A stretch of 64,000 nucleotides of DNA from Achromobacter sp. HZ34 (GTDB lineage: Bacteria > Pseudomonadota > Gammaproteobacteria > Burkholderiales > Burkholderiaceae_B), in contig NZ_NJIX01000001.1 in the NCBI RefSeq assembly GCF_002209485.1, forward strand, positions 124,001-188,000. Reading direction: 5' to 3'. The stretch's first letter is position 1. Every line of letters starts with the position of its first letter. The notes under the pieces were generated by a model. That model was not told the DNA's origin, made no database searches, and worked only from the letters and a program-made list of their open reading frames with translations. This document shows, one piece after another, positions 1 through 8,901 of this stretch. A program made the position numbers and the translations under genes.

Positions 1-60
1 TCTCGGATAACGTCTGTCTGTCGCCAGCATTTCGGCAGTCTCACTTGCTGAGCAATGACA

Positions 61-97
61 AAAAAACCCGGCCCGCGGATGAACGCGGGCCGGGTTT
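61..97 (-). terminator. Intrinsic terminator of fliC
   Basis: A perfect 14-bp stem (64-77 with 84-97, six-base loop) lies 43 bases past the fliC stop codon. On the minus strand it is followed by a run of T (58-66 read in reverse), the classical rho-independent layout. Bases 1-57 beyond it hold nothing I can assign. Confidence 0.9.
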
Positions 98-139
98 CGT
101 CTACTGAAAGCCAGCGAACCGGCTTTCAGAGAGTACCGA

Positions 140-1693
140 TTAACGCAGCAGCGACAGAACCGTCTGCGGCACTTGGTTGGCTTGCGCCAGAACCGAGGTA
201 CCAGCTTGTTGCAGGATCTGAGCACGGCTCATGTTCGACACTTCGGTCGCGTAGTCGGCGTCTTGAATACGCGAACGGGCGTCGGACAGGTTGTTGACCG
301 TGTTGTTCAGGTTGGTGATGGTCGATTCGAAGCGGTTCTGGATCGCGCCCAGGTCGCTACGGAACGAGTCAACCGTCGAGATGGCCTTGTCGATGTTGGC
401 CAGGGGATCAACGTTGGCTTCGTCGCCAGCGGTAACCTTGCCCGACGCGTCAGCGGTGGCGGTGAAGTACGTGGTCGTGCCGTCGGTACCGACGTTCTTG
501 ACCAGCAGGTTGCCCTTGGCGTCCTTCTCCAGGGTGTTGGTGCCACCCAGGCTGGCGAAAGCGTCGGTCGTGTTGTAGGCAACAGCAGCGACGGTGGCCA
601 CGGCGTCCGTGCCCGGCAACGTCAGGACGTTGTCGTTCGAAACGGCGGTGTAGGTCGTGCCAGCGGTCGGCACGGCGCCCGTCGTGCCAGCGCCACCCAG
701 GGTGACCTTGCCGGTGTTCAGGTCGATCTTGTTGGTCGTGCCGTCGATGGTCCACGACTTGGTGCCATCCGTAACCGTCAGCGTGCCGCCAGCGTTCGAC
801 TGGAACACGGTGAAGGAAGGAGCGCCTGCGGCGTTGTCGGCTTCGGCCGTCTTGACGTCGCTGAGCTGCGTCAGGGTGCCGCCGTTGACGAACGTGGTGG
901 CGCTGGTGGCAGCGATGCTGGCGGCAGCGGCGGTACCGGCCGTGTTGTACGACACGGTGTTCGTGTCGGCATCGTACGAAGCGGCGTACAGCGAGCCGGC
1001 GCTTTGTGCGTACAGCTTGCCGTCGTTACCGACAACCAGCGACGGGGCAGCCGGGGTCGAGCCCGAGTAGTCCAGAGCGACGGTGGTGGCCGACGTGGCA
1101 GCCTTACCGGCGACGGCATCCTTGAAGTTGCCGGCAGCAACCAGCGAGTCGCTGGAAACGCTGTTGGTCACGTCCAGGTTGGTCAGGCCCAGGGTCGACG
1201 AATTGATCTGCTTCAGGTTGACGTTGATCGTTTCGTTGTCGTTGGCACCGACTTGGATGGTCAGCGTTTGATCGCTGGCCAGAACCTTCACGCCGTTGAA
1301 CTGGGTCTGAGCCGACACGCGGTCGATTTCAGCCAGACGCTGGGTGATTTCAGCCTGGATCGACTTCAAGTCGCTCGACGAGTTCGTGCCGTTGGCGGCT
1401 TGAACGGTCAGTTCGCGAACGCGCTGCAGGTTGTTGTTGATTTCGTCCAACGAACCTTCGGTCGTTTGAGCGATCGAGATACCGTCGTTGGCGTTGCGAG
1501 CAGCCTGGGTCAGGCCGTTCACGTTGGCCGTGAAGCGGTTGGCGATGGCTTCACCAGCAGCGTCATCCTTGGCGCTGTTGATACGCAGGCCCGAGGACAG
1601 GCGGGTGATCGCGGTGCCCAGAGCGGACTGCGACGAGTTCAGGTTGTTTTGGGCAACCAGCGACAGGTAGTTGGTATTGATAACCGAAGACAT
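140..1693 (-). CDS. fliC: Flagellin FliC
   Basis: Structural subunit of the flagellar filament, 517 residues, exported by the flagellar type III apparatus and capped by FliD. The N-terminal part (about 1-165, starting MSSVINTNYLS, with the SSGLRINSAKDDAAGEAIAN signature) and the last 85 or so residues (ending SVLAQANQVPQTVLSLLR) are the conserved D0/D1 coiled-coil domains. The middle, about 170-430, is Gly/Ala/Thr/Ser-rich and is the surface-exposed variable region. The reading frame stays open 11 codons further upstream, but the ATG at 1693 is chosen because it begins the universal flagellin N terminus and has a GGGAG ribosome site upstream. A sigma-28 type promoter lies upstream and a strong terminator downstream, so it is probably a single-gene transcript. 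Confidence 0.97.
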   Translation of the reverse strand: MSSVINTNYLSLVAQNNLNSSQSALGTAITRLSSGLRINSAKDDAAGEAIANRFTANVNGLTQAARNANDGISIAQTTEGSLDEINNNLQRVRELTVQAANGTNSSSDLKSIQAEITQRLAEIDRVSAQTQFNGVKVLASDQTLTIQVGANDNETINVNLKQINSSTLGLTNLDVTNSVSSDSLVAAGNFKDAVAGKAATSATTVALDYSGSTPAAPSLVVGNDGKLYAQSAGSLYAASYDADTNTVSYNTAGTAAAASIAATSATTFVNGGTLTQLSDVKTAEADNAAGAPSFTVFQSNAGGTLTVTDGTKSWTIDGTTNKIDLNTGKVTLGGAGTTGAVPTAGTTYTAVSNDNVLTLPGTDAVATVAAVAYNTTDAFASLGGTNTLEKDAKGNLLVKNVGTDGTTTYFTATADASGKVTAGDEANVDPLANIDKAISTVDSFRSDLGAIQNRFESTITNLNNTVNNLSDARSRIQDADYATEVSNMSRAQILQQAGTSVLAQANQVPQTVLSLLR

Positions 1694-1802
1694 TGTGTAG
1701 CTCCCGAGAGAGAAAGGCTTCTTCAAACTGGGCAGCTATCGCTACCCAACAGCGCGGTGGGGCTCGCCCGGTTCAAACCGAAACAAGTGTTCCGCTGCCT
1801 GG

Positions 1803-1829
1803 ATAACGACTACGACATTCGATTCTTTA
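1803..1829 (-). promoter_or_regulatory. Sigma-28 (FliA) promoter of fliC
   Basis: On the minus strand a -35 TAAAGAAT (1822-1829) is followed after exactly 11 bases by a -10 GTCGTTAT (1803-1810). The enterobacterial FliA consensus is TAAAGTTT-N11-GCCGATAA. The same CCCTAAAG context recurs upstream of flgM and flaG. It leaves a leader of about 100 bases before fliC. Confidence 0.75.
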
Positions 1830-1888
1830 GGGCTATTTTTCGAAGTTTTTCACCGAAAGCTTATTTCCCGGGGGCCTCATAGGAGAAA

Positions 1889-1907
1889 CGCCCCGCAAAG
1901 CAGGGCG
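1889..1907 (-). terminator. Possible terminator of fliA
   Basis: Read on the minus strand, an 8-bp stem (one G-T pair) with a TTT loop is followed by TTTC. It lies about 145 bases past the fliA stop codon and upstream of the fliC promoter, where a terminator separating the two genes is expected. The T tail is short. Confidence 0.45.
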
Positions 1908-2050
1908 ATCTTTCAAAGTGTTACTTAATTCGGAGAATGAGAAGCGGCTGGGGCAGGTGCCGGGCTGGCGCGGATGTCGCCGGAAGGCAAGGGGAGCATA
2001 GCTACGCCGGGACGGCCGGCCGGCTTTCGCAACGCCGCGCCGCAGCGGCA

Positions 2051-2806
2051 TCAAACCACATGCGCCAGCAACCCATGCCCCGGCATCTCCCGCCAGGACT
2101 GGTTATGCATATAAGCCCGCAACCGCGTCGTCGCCTGGCTGCGCAACTGGCAGACACGCGCTTCGGTTACTTCCATGATGGCGCCGATTTCCTTCAGGTT
2201 CAGCCCCTGTTCGTAATACAGGGACAACAGCAGCTTTTCGCGGTCGGGCAGGGCGTCGATGGCCTCGACCAGTACCTGGCGGAAATCGCCCGCCAACAGG
2301 CTATCCAGCGGATTGCTGTTGGTGGAGGTGGCGGCGGCGCCGTTGCTCCAATCGGAATCGCTGCTGTCGGCGCCATTCTCGGTGCCGAAATCTTCGTAAT
2401 GCACGATCTGCACGCCTTGGGCGTCGTACAGCATCTCGTGGTACTCGTTCAGCGGCATGTTCAGCTGGGCCGCGATTTCGGATTCCGTAGGCGCGCGCAT
2501 CAGGCGCTGCCCCAGCTGGGCAACGGCTTGCTCGATGCGCTTGGCCTTGCTGCGCACGCTACGGGGCAACCAATCCTGGTTGCGCAACTCGTCCAGCATC
2601 GCGCCACGGATGCGCGAGGTGGCATAGGTCTCGAACTGCGCGTCCGCCGTTTCCTGGTACCGGCGGAAGGCATCCAGCAGGCCGATCATGCCGGCCTGTA
2701 TCAGATCGTCCAATTCGACGCTGGCCGGCAACCGGGCGAGCAGCTGCAACGCAAGCTTGCGTACGAGCGGAGCATATTCAGCCAGGTTGTCTTCAGATTG
2801 GGGCAT
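2051..2806 (-). CDS. fliA: Flagellar sigma factor FliA (sigma-28)
   Basis: Alternative sigma factor of 251 residues that directs RNA polymerase to late flagellar, motility and chemotaxis promoters, and is inhibited by FlgM. Region 2 is recognisable at about 33-50 (DDLIQAGMIGLLDAFRRY). Region 4, with its DNA-reading helix-turn-helix, is near 205-240 (LNLKEIGAIMEVTEARVCQL). The length is close to the usual 235-250 for the family. The Shine-Dalgarno before the ATG at 2806 is weak. It is transcribed away from flhDC and towards fliC. A region around 2340-2400 encodes a Ser/Asn/Asp-rich insert (about residues 135-160) between regions 3 and 4, longer than in enterobacterial FliA. Confidence 0.96.
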   Translation of the reverse strand: MPQSEDNLAEYAPLVRKLALQLLARLPASVELDDLIQAGMIGLLDAFRRYQETADAQFETYATSRIRGAMLDELRNQDWLPRSVRSKAKRIEQAVAQLGQRLMRAPTESEIAAQLNMPLNEYHEMLYDAQGVQIVHYEDFGTENGADSSDSDWSNGAAATSTNSNPLDSLLAGDFRQVLVEAIDALPDREKLLLSLYYEQGLNLKEIGAIMEVTEARVCQLRSQATTRLRAYMHNQSWREMPGHGLLAHVV

Positions 2807-3259
2807 TACGCTTTGGCTAACGAAAACTTAGGGCATCAGGAGTTGCCCGAATCGTGTTGTCGGCAGGCGACAGCGTTACAACAGGCCGACGGACACTCGG
2901 GGAAATCCGGGGGTGCGGAGGGCTCCCTGGCGGATTCCTGACTACTTCTTGTAATTGTCGGCAATTTGCGCCCATCCATTCGCCCAAAGACGCGAACAAT
3001 TGAAGGCTTATTTACAGAATTGACTCAAAGTCGTGAATTTCTTTGTTGCTATATATATCCTTGAAGTGCGATATTTGTCGAACAAACAATTTTTGTCATA
3101 CTTGACATAGAAAATGACAGCCTACATGGTAAATTTCCTGACGTTTGCGAACATAAGACACATTTAGCAAACACGACGGGTAACCGCCATGTCGTATGTA
3201 ACGTTTGTTTGCGCTAGCCATCGGGACAGCGTATCTGAAGAGTGACCAAGGGACGACCC
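2807..3259. promoter_or_regulatory. Divergent fliA / flhDC control region
   Basis: 453 bases with no gene. About 2990-3200 is distinctly AT-rich in a GC-rich window. It holds a perfect -35-like TTGACA at 3102-3107 with a poor -10 candidate (TACATG, 3123-3128, 15-base spacer). That -35 lies inside the inverted repeat TGTCA-tact-TGACA (3094-3107), with another TGACA at 3115-3119. A second inverted repeat is GTTTGC (3143-3148) / GCAAAC (3167-3172), and ACGTTTG recurs at 3201. TTTCCTG at 3134-3140 resembles one heptad of a BvgA site, which means little alone. Master-operon promoters usually integrate several regulators, and the region looks like that. No clear fliA promoter was found. Confidence 0.5.
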
Positions 3260-3583
3260 ATGAAACACACTGAGAATTCTTTGCTCGCCGACATTCGCGA
3301 AGTGAACCTGTCCTATCTGCTGCTGGCCCAGCGCATGTTGCGCGACGATTTTGCCGCCGCGATGTTCCGCCTTGGCTTCAGCGAGCCGGTGGCTGACATC
3401 CTGCTTCGTTTGTCGCCCGCGCAACTGGTCAAGTTGGCCAGTTCCAGCTCCTTGCTGTGCCGTTTCCGTTTCGACGATTACAGCCTGCTGTCCGCGTTGA
3501 CCCACGACGTCCTGGGCGGCGCTTTGCAACAGGCCCACGCCACGATCCTGCTGGCCAAGCAACCGGTCGAGCAGTTGGCCTGA
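3260..3583 (+). CDS. flhD: Flagellar transcriptional regulator FlhD
   Basis: Partner of FlhC in the FlhD4C2 master activator of class II flagellar operons. 107 residues from the ATG at 3260, which has GGGACG just upstream; six more codons back to a GTG at 3242 are open but the alignment-typical start is [20 protein letters not shown]. The helix-rich FlhD core ([18 protein letters not shown], then [15 protein letters not shown]) matches the family through its full length. First gene of the flhDC operon, 59 bases before flhC. Confidence 0.95.
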   Translation: MKHTENSLLADIREVNLSYLLLAQRMLRDDFAAAMFRLGFSEPVADILLRLSPAQLVKLASSSSLLCRFRFDDYSLLSALTHDVLGGALQQAHATILLAKQPVEQLA

Positions 3584-3642
3584 CGCGCCACGGCGCACAC
3601 GCCACTCTCCATTTTCTATATATGTCAGGTTTGTAACGGGCT

Positions 3643-4224
3643 ATGGCCACGAAAAGCGTATCGCAAGAAGCCGACGAAATCCTATTGGCTAGCGCCATGA
3701 TAGGTTTGGGGGCACGGCTTCAAGTCCTCGAGTCCGAAACCAACCTCAGCCACGATCGCCTGGCGCGGCTCTATCGCGAAATCCGCGGTTGCTCGCCACC
3801 CAAGGGCATGTTGCCCTTCTCGGTCGACTGGTTCATGACGTGGCTGCCGAACATCCATTCGTCCCTGTTCTACAACGTGTTCAAGTTTCTCAACGAGAAC
3901 ACGGGCAGCAAGGGCATACGCGCCACCATCGATGCGTATCGCCTGTATCTGGAACACAACGGCGTCACCGACGGCGAGGGCGGCGAACCGGTCCTGAGTT
4001 TCACCCGCGCCTGGATGCTGGTGCGCTTCTTCGAAGGCAAGATGCTGCAGTTGTCGGAATGCCGGCAGTGCGGCGGACATTTCATCGCCCATGCGCACGA
4101 TCCGCGCGGCGATTTTGTCTGCGCCATCTGCCGTCCGCCTCCACGTGCCGGCAAGACCCGCGCGGCCGCCAAGGAGCGTGCGGGACGACGTGCGGGAGTG
4201 GCCGCCGACGTCGTCGGGCTGTGA
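3643..4224 (+). CDS. flhC: Flagellar transcriptional activator FlhC
   Basis: DNA-binding half of the FlhDC master regulator, 193 residues. The N terminus (SVSQEADEILLASAMIGLGA, then LQVLESETNLSHDRL) is typical. Near residue 145-165 four cysteines in two pairs (CRQCG and CAIC) form the zinc site needed for the complex. The protein ends in a basic tail. It shares the transcript with flhD, and motA follows after 120 bases that contain a small hairpin, so flhDC may or may not read into the motility operon. Confidence 0.95.
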   Translation: MATKSVSQEADEILLASAMIGLGARLQVLESETNLSHDRLARLYREIRGCSPPKGMLPFSVDWFMTWLPNIHSSLFYNVFKFLNENTGSKGIRATIDAYRLYLEHNGVTDGEGGEPVLSFTRAWMLVRFFEGKMLQLSECRQCGGHFIAHAHDPRGDFVCAICRPPPRAGKTRAAAKERAGRRAGVAADVVGL

Positions 4225-4271
4225 CCATTTCCGCTCAATAACCCCAAAAAGCCACGGAAATTCCCCTGTAA

Positions 4272-4289
4272 CCCACGCTTTTGCGTGGG
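4272..4289. other. Hairpin between flhC and motA
   Basis: A 7-bp perfect stem (CCCACGC/GCGTGGG, TTTT loop) in the 120-base gap. No T-run follows, so it is not a convincing terminator. It could be a weak attenuator or an mRNA-stability element between the regulator genes and the mot-che genes. I found no sigma-28 motif in this gap. Confidence 0.35.
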
Positions 4290-4344
4290 GGGAAACAGTG
4301 GATGATGGGCGTTCATACTACGTCTAAGCTGGCAGGGGCCTGAT

Positions 4345-5217
4345 GTGCTGATTGTTATTGGTTACTTGGTAGTTATTGCTTCCGTGGTGGGAAGCTTCGT
4401 CGTCATGGGTGGCCACCTGGGCGCGCTCTACCAGCCGTTTGAATTCACGCTGATCGGCGGTGCCGCCGTCGGTGCGTTTCTCGCCGGCAACAGCGCCAAG
4501 TCGATCAAATTGACCAAGGCGGCGATTCCAGCCGCCTTGCGTGGTGCGCCCTACAGCAAGGATGTGTACATGGAGCTGATGTCGCTCATGTACGTCATCC
4601 TGAACAAGGCGCGCCGTGAAGGCCTGATGGCGATCGAATCGCATATCGAGGATCCGTCGTCCAGCCCGATCTTCATGGAATCGCCGCGCATCATGAAGGA
4701 TCCGAAGCTGATGGAATTCATCACGGATTACCTGCGCATCATGATCAGCGGCAACATGAGCTCCTTCGAAATCGAAACGCTCATGGACGAAGAAATCGAG
4801 ACCTACAGCCACGAGCGCCACGTGCCCGTGCACGCGTTGCAGAACGTGGCCGACGCCATGCCGGCCTTCGGTATCGTGGCCGCGGTGCTGGGTGTGATCA
4901 AGGCGCTGGCCGCGGTGGACCAGCCGCCGGCCGTGCTGGGTGACCTGATCTCCAAGGCCATGGTCGGTACCTTCCTGGGTATTTTGCTGGCCTACGGTTT
5001 CGTGGCGCCGCTGGCTTCGCGTGTCGAGAAGCAGACCGCCGAGTCGATCAAGATTCTTGAGTGCATCAAGACCACGCTGCTGGCCAGCATGAATGGCTAC
5101 CCGCCGCAGCTGGCCGTGGAATTTGGCCGCAAAGTGCTGTACTCGGGTGTGCGGCCGTCGTTCGCCGAACTCGAAGAGCACGTGCGCCAGGCCAAGACTT
5201 CCACCGGCAAGGCTTGA
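4345..5217 (+). CDS. motA: Flagellar stator protein MotA
   Basis: Proton-channel stator subunit, 290 residues, inner membrane. It begins at GTG 4345 (LIVIGYLVVIASVVGSFV, first transmembrane helix, preceded by CAGGGG). Helices 3 and 4 lie near 170-225 (FGIVAAVLGVIKAL and GTFLGILLAYGFVAPLA), with the large cytoplasmic loop, which contacts FliG, between helices 2 and 3. Length and layout match MotA of E. coli. motB follows 18 bases downstream. Confidence 0.97.
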   Translation: MLIVIGYLVVIASVVGSFVVMGGHLGALYQPFEFTLIGGAAVGAFLAGNSAKSIKLTKAAIPAALRGAPYSKDVYMELMSLMYVILNKARREGLMAIESHIEDPSSSPIFMESPRIMKDPKLMEFITDYLRIMISGNMSSFEIETLMDEEIETYSHERHVPVHALQNVADAMPAFGIVAAVLGVIKALAAVDQPPAVLGDLISKAMVGTFLGILLAYGFVAPLASRVEKQTAESIKILECIKTTLLASMNGYPPQLAVEFGRKVLYSGVRPSFAELEEHVRQAKTSTGKA

Positions 5218-5235
5218 GGCGTTCGGGAAAGATAG

Positions 5236-6252
5236 ATGGCTACCGTCAATAATCACCGGGTCGTCATCCGCAAAAAGAAGTCCGCAGGCGGCGGGCATCA
5301 TGGCGGAAGCTGGAAGATCGCCTACGCCGACTTCGTTACGGCGATGATGGCCTTCTTCCTCGTGATGTGGCTGATCAGCGTCGTGCCGCGCGAGGAACTG
5401 AAGGGTATCGCCGAGTACTTCCGCATGCCTTTGCATGTAGCGCTGACCGGCGGCCCCAGCAATTCGGCCGAAACCAGCGCCATTCCCGGCGGTGGCATGG
5501 ATCCCCTGCGCAGCGATGGCGACACCCGCCGCGCCGACGGCAATCGCCTGGAAGCCCAGGTCAAGGGCGATGCCGAGCGGCGTGACCAGCGCCGCCTGGA
5601 ACAGGTGCGCGCGCGCATCGAGAAGACCATCGACACCAGCCCGCTGCTGAAGAATTTCCGGCCGCAGCTGATGATCGACATGACGCCCGAAGGGCTGCGC
5701 ATCCAGATCATCGACAACCAGAACCGGCCCATGTTCGCCACCGGCCGGGCCGAGCCGCAGCCCTATATGCGCGACATCCTGCGCGAGCTGGGCCCGGTGC
5801 TCAACGACATTCCGAACAAGATCAGCATCTCGGGTCACACCGACGCCAGCCAGTACGCACGAGGCGAACGCGCCTATAGCAACTGGGAGCTGTCGGCCGA
5901 CCGCGCCAATGCCTCGCGCCAGGAATTGGTGGCCGGCGGCATGACTGAAAACAAAGTAGCACGTGTTGTGGGCCTTTCTTCCAGTTATAGCCTGGTTAAG
6001 GATGACCCCTATGCTGCCGTTAACCGACGTATCAGTCTGGTGGTGTTGAACCGCGAGACGCAGGAACGGTTCGACCGCGAGAATGCCGCGGCCACCGATG
6101 TCACGGGTAAGGATGGGCGCCAGATCGGCAACGCGATAGAGCAGCGCGTCGCCACGCCGGCAGCGCCGGCGGCGGCAGCACCCGCCGCGCCGGCGGTTGC
6201 CGCGCCCGCTGTGCCAGTGACTCCCGCTGCGTCCGCGCCGACGGCACCGTAA
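5236..6252 (+). CDS. motB: Flagellar stator protein MotB
   Basis: Peptidoglycan-anchoring stator subunit, 338 residues. One transmembrane helix at about 28-50 contains Asp32, the proton-carrying residue, in AYADFVTAMMAFFLVMW. The periplasmic OmpA-like peptidoglycan-binding domain is at about 165-280 (ISISGHTDASQYARGERAYS and the following NRRISLVVL). The last 50 residues are an Ala/Pro-rich tail, probably disordered. It is followed 23 bases later by a CheY-like regulator and cheA. Confidence 0.97.
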   Translation: MATVNNHRVVIRKKKSAGGGHHGGSWKIAYADFVTAMMAFFLVMWLISVVPREELKGIAEYFRMPLHVALTGGPSNSAETSAIPGGGMDPLRSDGDTRRADGNRLEAQVKGDAERRDQRRLEQVRARIEKTIDTSPLLKNFRPQLMIDMTPEGLRIQIIDNQNRPMFATGRAEPQPYMRDILRELGPVLNDIPNKISISGHTDASQYARGERAYSNWELSADRANASRQELVAGGMTENKVARVVGLSSSYSLVKDDPYAAVNRRISLVVLNRETQERFDRENAAATDVTGKDGRQIGNAIEQRVATPAAPAAAAPAAPAVAAPAVPVTPAASAPTAP

Positions 6253-6275
6253 TCGACTCTAGGGAGTTTGGGTAA

Positions 6276-6668
6276 ATGACGGCGACGATTCTGGTCGCGG
6301 ATGATTCCGCGACGATGCGCATGATAGTTCAAGCAACGCTCACCGGCGCCGGCTGGAAAGTGGTCGCGGCCGGCAATGGCAAGGAAGCGCTGGATCTGGC
6401 CATTGCGCAGGAGACGCCTGTCGACCTGGTGGTAAGCGATTGGAATATGCCCGTCATGGGCGGCCTGGGCCTGATCACCGGCCTGCGTCAGGTCGAACGT
6501 TACGAGGAAGTGCCCGTGCTGGTGTTGACCACCGAGGACGACGTGGAAAGCAAGACGGCGGCGCGCGACCTGGGCGTGTGCGGCTGGTTGCACAAGCCTG
6601 TCGATCCCGATCTGCTGGTGGAAATGGCGACGGAATTGCTGGATTTGTCCGGCGAGCAGCCGAGTTGA
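6276..6668 (+). CDS. CheY-like single-domain response regulator
   Basis: A 130-residue receiver domain with nothing attached. The phosphoacceptor is Asp55 (VVSDWNMP), the acid pocket is DD9-10, the Thr is in VLVLTTEDD and the Lys in GWLHKPV. The switch aromatic that is Tyr106 in E. coli CheY is Trp here. It lies between motB and cheA, 15 bases before cheA, and is therefore probably phosphorylated by CheA. A second receiver, the more canonical CheY, is encoded downstream of cheB. Possible roles are a phosphate sink, a modulator or a second motor-binding CheY; the sequence does not decide. Confidence 0.9.
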   Translation: MTATILVADDSATMRMIVQATLTGAGWKVVAAGNGKEALDLAIAQETPVDLVVSDWNMPVMGGLGLITGLRQVERYEEVPVLVLTTEDDVESKTAARDLGVCGWLHKPVDPDLLVEMATELLDLSGEQPS

Positions 6669-6683
6669 TAGGGAAGGGCGACC

Positions 6684-8888
6684 ATGACAGGTCTTGACCT
6701 GAGTCAGTTTTACGAGACCTTCTTTGATGAAGCGGATGAACTGCTGGCGCAGATGGAGCAACTGCTGCTCGAACTGGATGCCGGTTCGCCGGACATCGAG
6801 CAGCTGAATGCGATTTTCCGCGCGGCACACTCCATCAAGGGCGGCGCGGCTACCTTCGGCACCTTCGCGGTGCTGGCGGAAACCACTCACCTGTTGGAAA
6901 ACCTGCTCGATGCGATACGCCGGGGCGAAATGGCCTTGCGTACCGACATGATCGATATATTTTTGGAAACGAAGGACGTGCTGAAAAGCCAATTGGATGC
7001 CTATCGCGCCTCCGAGGAGCCCGACGCGGCCGCCTACGAACGTATTTGCCAAGTGCTGCGCCAGTTGGCGCTGGAACACAAAGGCGAGGCGCCCGCGCCT
7101 GTCACGCCCGTAGCCGCCGCGCCCGCCGTTACGGCGCCGGCGCCCGCTCCCGTGGCGCCCCCGGCTCCCGCGGCCCCCCCGGCCGCGGCGCAGGACGGCA
7201 ATCTGCCGCTGCGCCTGCGTATCAACAAGATCTCCGAAAAGGATGCCGCTTCCATCCTGGAAGAAATGGGCAACCTGGGCCAGGTGCTGGCCAGCGACAA
7301 GGCGGCCGGTGGCCTGACCGTGTGGCTGGAAAGCACTTGCTCGTCGGACGACATCGAAGCGGTGTGCTGCTTCATCGTGGATGCGGACCAGATTGCGATC
7401 TCCCGCGACGCTGCGCCCGGCGCGGCCTCCGCCCAGGCAGTCGATGAGTTCGCCCAGGCCGCGGAACAGTTCGCCGCGCAGGCCCAGGCTGAGTCCGTGG
7501 CCGCCGCGCCGATCGCGGCCGCTGCAGCCCCGGCCGCCGCCGCGGCTGCTCCCGCAGGCACCCCGGCCGCTGCCGCCCAGGAAGCCGCGGCCGTCGTGGC
7601 GCAAGCCGCCTCCACCGCCGCGGCACAGCCAGAGCCGGCGCGTGCCGCCGCCCGTGCCCCCGCCGCCGCCAATACGCAAGCCAACCATTCCAGCGAATCG
7701 ACGTCGATCCGCGTCGGTGTGGAAAAAGTCGACCAGGTCATCAACCTGGTGGGCGAGCTGGTCATCACGCAGGCCATGCTGGCGCAGCAGGCTTCCACGC
7801 TGGATCCGGTGCTGCACGACCGCCTGCTCAACGGCATGGAACAGCTGGAGCGCAATGCGCGCGACCTGCAGGAATCCGTGATGTCCATCCGCATGATGCC
7901 GATGGATTACGTCTTCAGCCGCTTCCCCCGCCTGGTGCGCGACATCGCCGGCAAGATGGGCAAGCAGATCGAACTGCAGACCTACGGCCGCGCCACCGAA
8001 CTGGACAAGAGCCTGATCGAACGCATCATCGATCCGCTCACCCACCTGGTGCGCAACAGCCTGGACCACGGCATCGAGACGCCGGAACGGCGCATCCAGG
8101 CCGGCAAGGATCCGGTGGGCCAGCTGGTGCTGTCGGCGCAGCATAGCGGCGGCAACATCGTCATCGAGGTCAGCGACGACGGTGGCGGCCTGAACCGCGA
8201 CCGCATCCTGAACAAGGCGCAGCAACAAGGCATCGCCGTCAGTGAAAACGCCACCGACGACGAAATCTGGCAACTGATCTTCGCGCCCGGCTTCTCGACC
8301 GCCGAAAAGATTACCGACATCTCCGGCCGCGGTGTGGGCATGGACGTCGTGCGCCGCAATATCCAGGACATGGGCGGCCACGTGCAGCTGTCGTCCACCG
8401 AGGGGCAGGGCACCACGACCCGTATCGTGCTGCCGCTGACGCTGGCCATTCTGGACGGCATGTCGGTGCGCGTGGGTGAGGAAACCTTCATCCTGCCGCT
8501 GAACCACGTGACCGAGTCGCTGCAGCCGAACAATGAGCAAATCTATTCGGTGACCGGCAACGAGCGTGTGATGCACGTGCGTGGCGAGTACCTGCCGCTG
8601 GTGGAAATGCACCGCGTGTTCGGTGTCGCCAATGCGCAGACCGATCCCACGCAGGCCATCGCCGTCATCATGCAGGCCGAAGACCGCCGCTTCGCGCTGC
8701 TGGTCGACCACCTGGTCGGACAGCACCAGGTGGTGGTGAAGAACCTGGAATCGAATTATCGCAAGGTGCCCGGCATTTCCGCCGCCACCATCCTGGGCGA
8801 CGGCAGCGTCGCCCTGATTATCGACGTGTTTGCTCTGGCGCGCGCTAACCGCGAAAAGTGGTCGCAACCCGAAGCCATGCTGAATTGA
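6684..8888 (+). CDS. cheA: Chemotaxis histidine kinase CheA
   Basis: Kinase of the chemoreceptor arrays, 734 residues; phosphorylates CheY and CheB. The HPt domain (1-130) has its phosphorylated His49 in [10 protein letters not shown] long Ala/Pro linker follows, then a response-regulator-binding-like domain (about 172-240) and a second, very Ala-rich linker to about 335. The dimerisation helices, ATPase ([25 protein letters not shown]) and the CheW-like domain make up the rest. The two low-complexity linkers account for most of the extra length relative to E. coli CheA (654). It has an AAGGGCG ribosome site and lies in the mot-che transcript. Confidence 0.97.
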   Translation: MTGLDLSQFYETFFDEADELLAQMEQLLLELDAGSPDIEQLNAIFRAAHSIKGGAATFGTFAVLAETTHLLENLLDAIRRGEMALRTDMIDIFLETKDVLKSQLDAYRASEEPDAAAYERICQVLRQLALEHKGEAPAPVTPVAAAPAVTAPAPAPVAPPAPAAPPAAAQDGNLPLRLRINKISEKDAASILEEMGNLGQVLASDKAAGGLTVWLESTCSSDDIEAVCCFIVDADQIAISRDAAPGAASAQAVDEFAQAAEQFAAQAQAESVAAAPIAAAAAPAAAAAAPAGTPAAAAQEAAAVVAQAASTAAAQPEPARAAARAPAAANTQANHSSESTSIRVGVEKVDQVINLVGELVITQAMLAQQASTLDPVLHDRLLNGMEQLERNARDLQESVMSIRMMPMDYVFSRFPRLVRDIAGKMGKQIELQTYGRATELDKSLIERIIDPLTHLVRNSLDHGIETPERRIQAGKDPVGQLVLSAQHSGGNIVIEVSDDGGGLNRDRILNKAQQQGIAVSENATDDEIWQLIFAPGFSTAEKITDISGRGVGMDVVRRNIQDMGGHVQLSSTEGQGTTTRIVLPLTLAILDGMSVRVGEETFILPLNHVTESLQPNNEQIYSVTGNERVMHVRGEYLPLVEMHRVFGVANAQTDPTQAIAVIMQAEDRRFALLVDHLVGQHQVVVKNLESNYRKVPGISAATILGDGSVALIIDVFALARANREKWSQPEAMLN

Positions 8889-8901
8889 GGGAGAAAGAAC
8901 A

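Larger units (their letters stand above)
1694..2050. other. Intergenic region fliC-fliA
   Basis: 357 bases without a gene. It holds the fliC leader and promoter (1803-1829) and the putative fliA terminator hairpin (1889-1907). The GC-rich part nearest fliA (1960-2050) has imperfect GC palindromes with no assignable role. The long plus-strand frame running antisense to fliC ends here and is a composition artefact. Confidence 0.6.

Noticed and set aside
173-1882. 569-codon plus-strand frame antisense to fliC
   Set aside because: It mirrors the fliC codon structure in a GC-rich gene and has an Arg/Val/Gly-rich, non-family translation. The minus-strand fliC is unmistakable.
2800-2829. CCCTAAG-like sigma-28 element at the fliA start
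   Set aside because: Its -10 would overlap the fliA start codon, and the match is weak.
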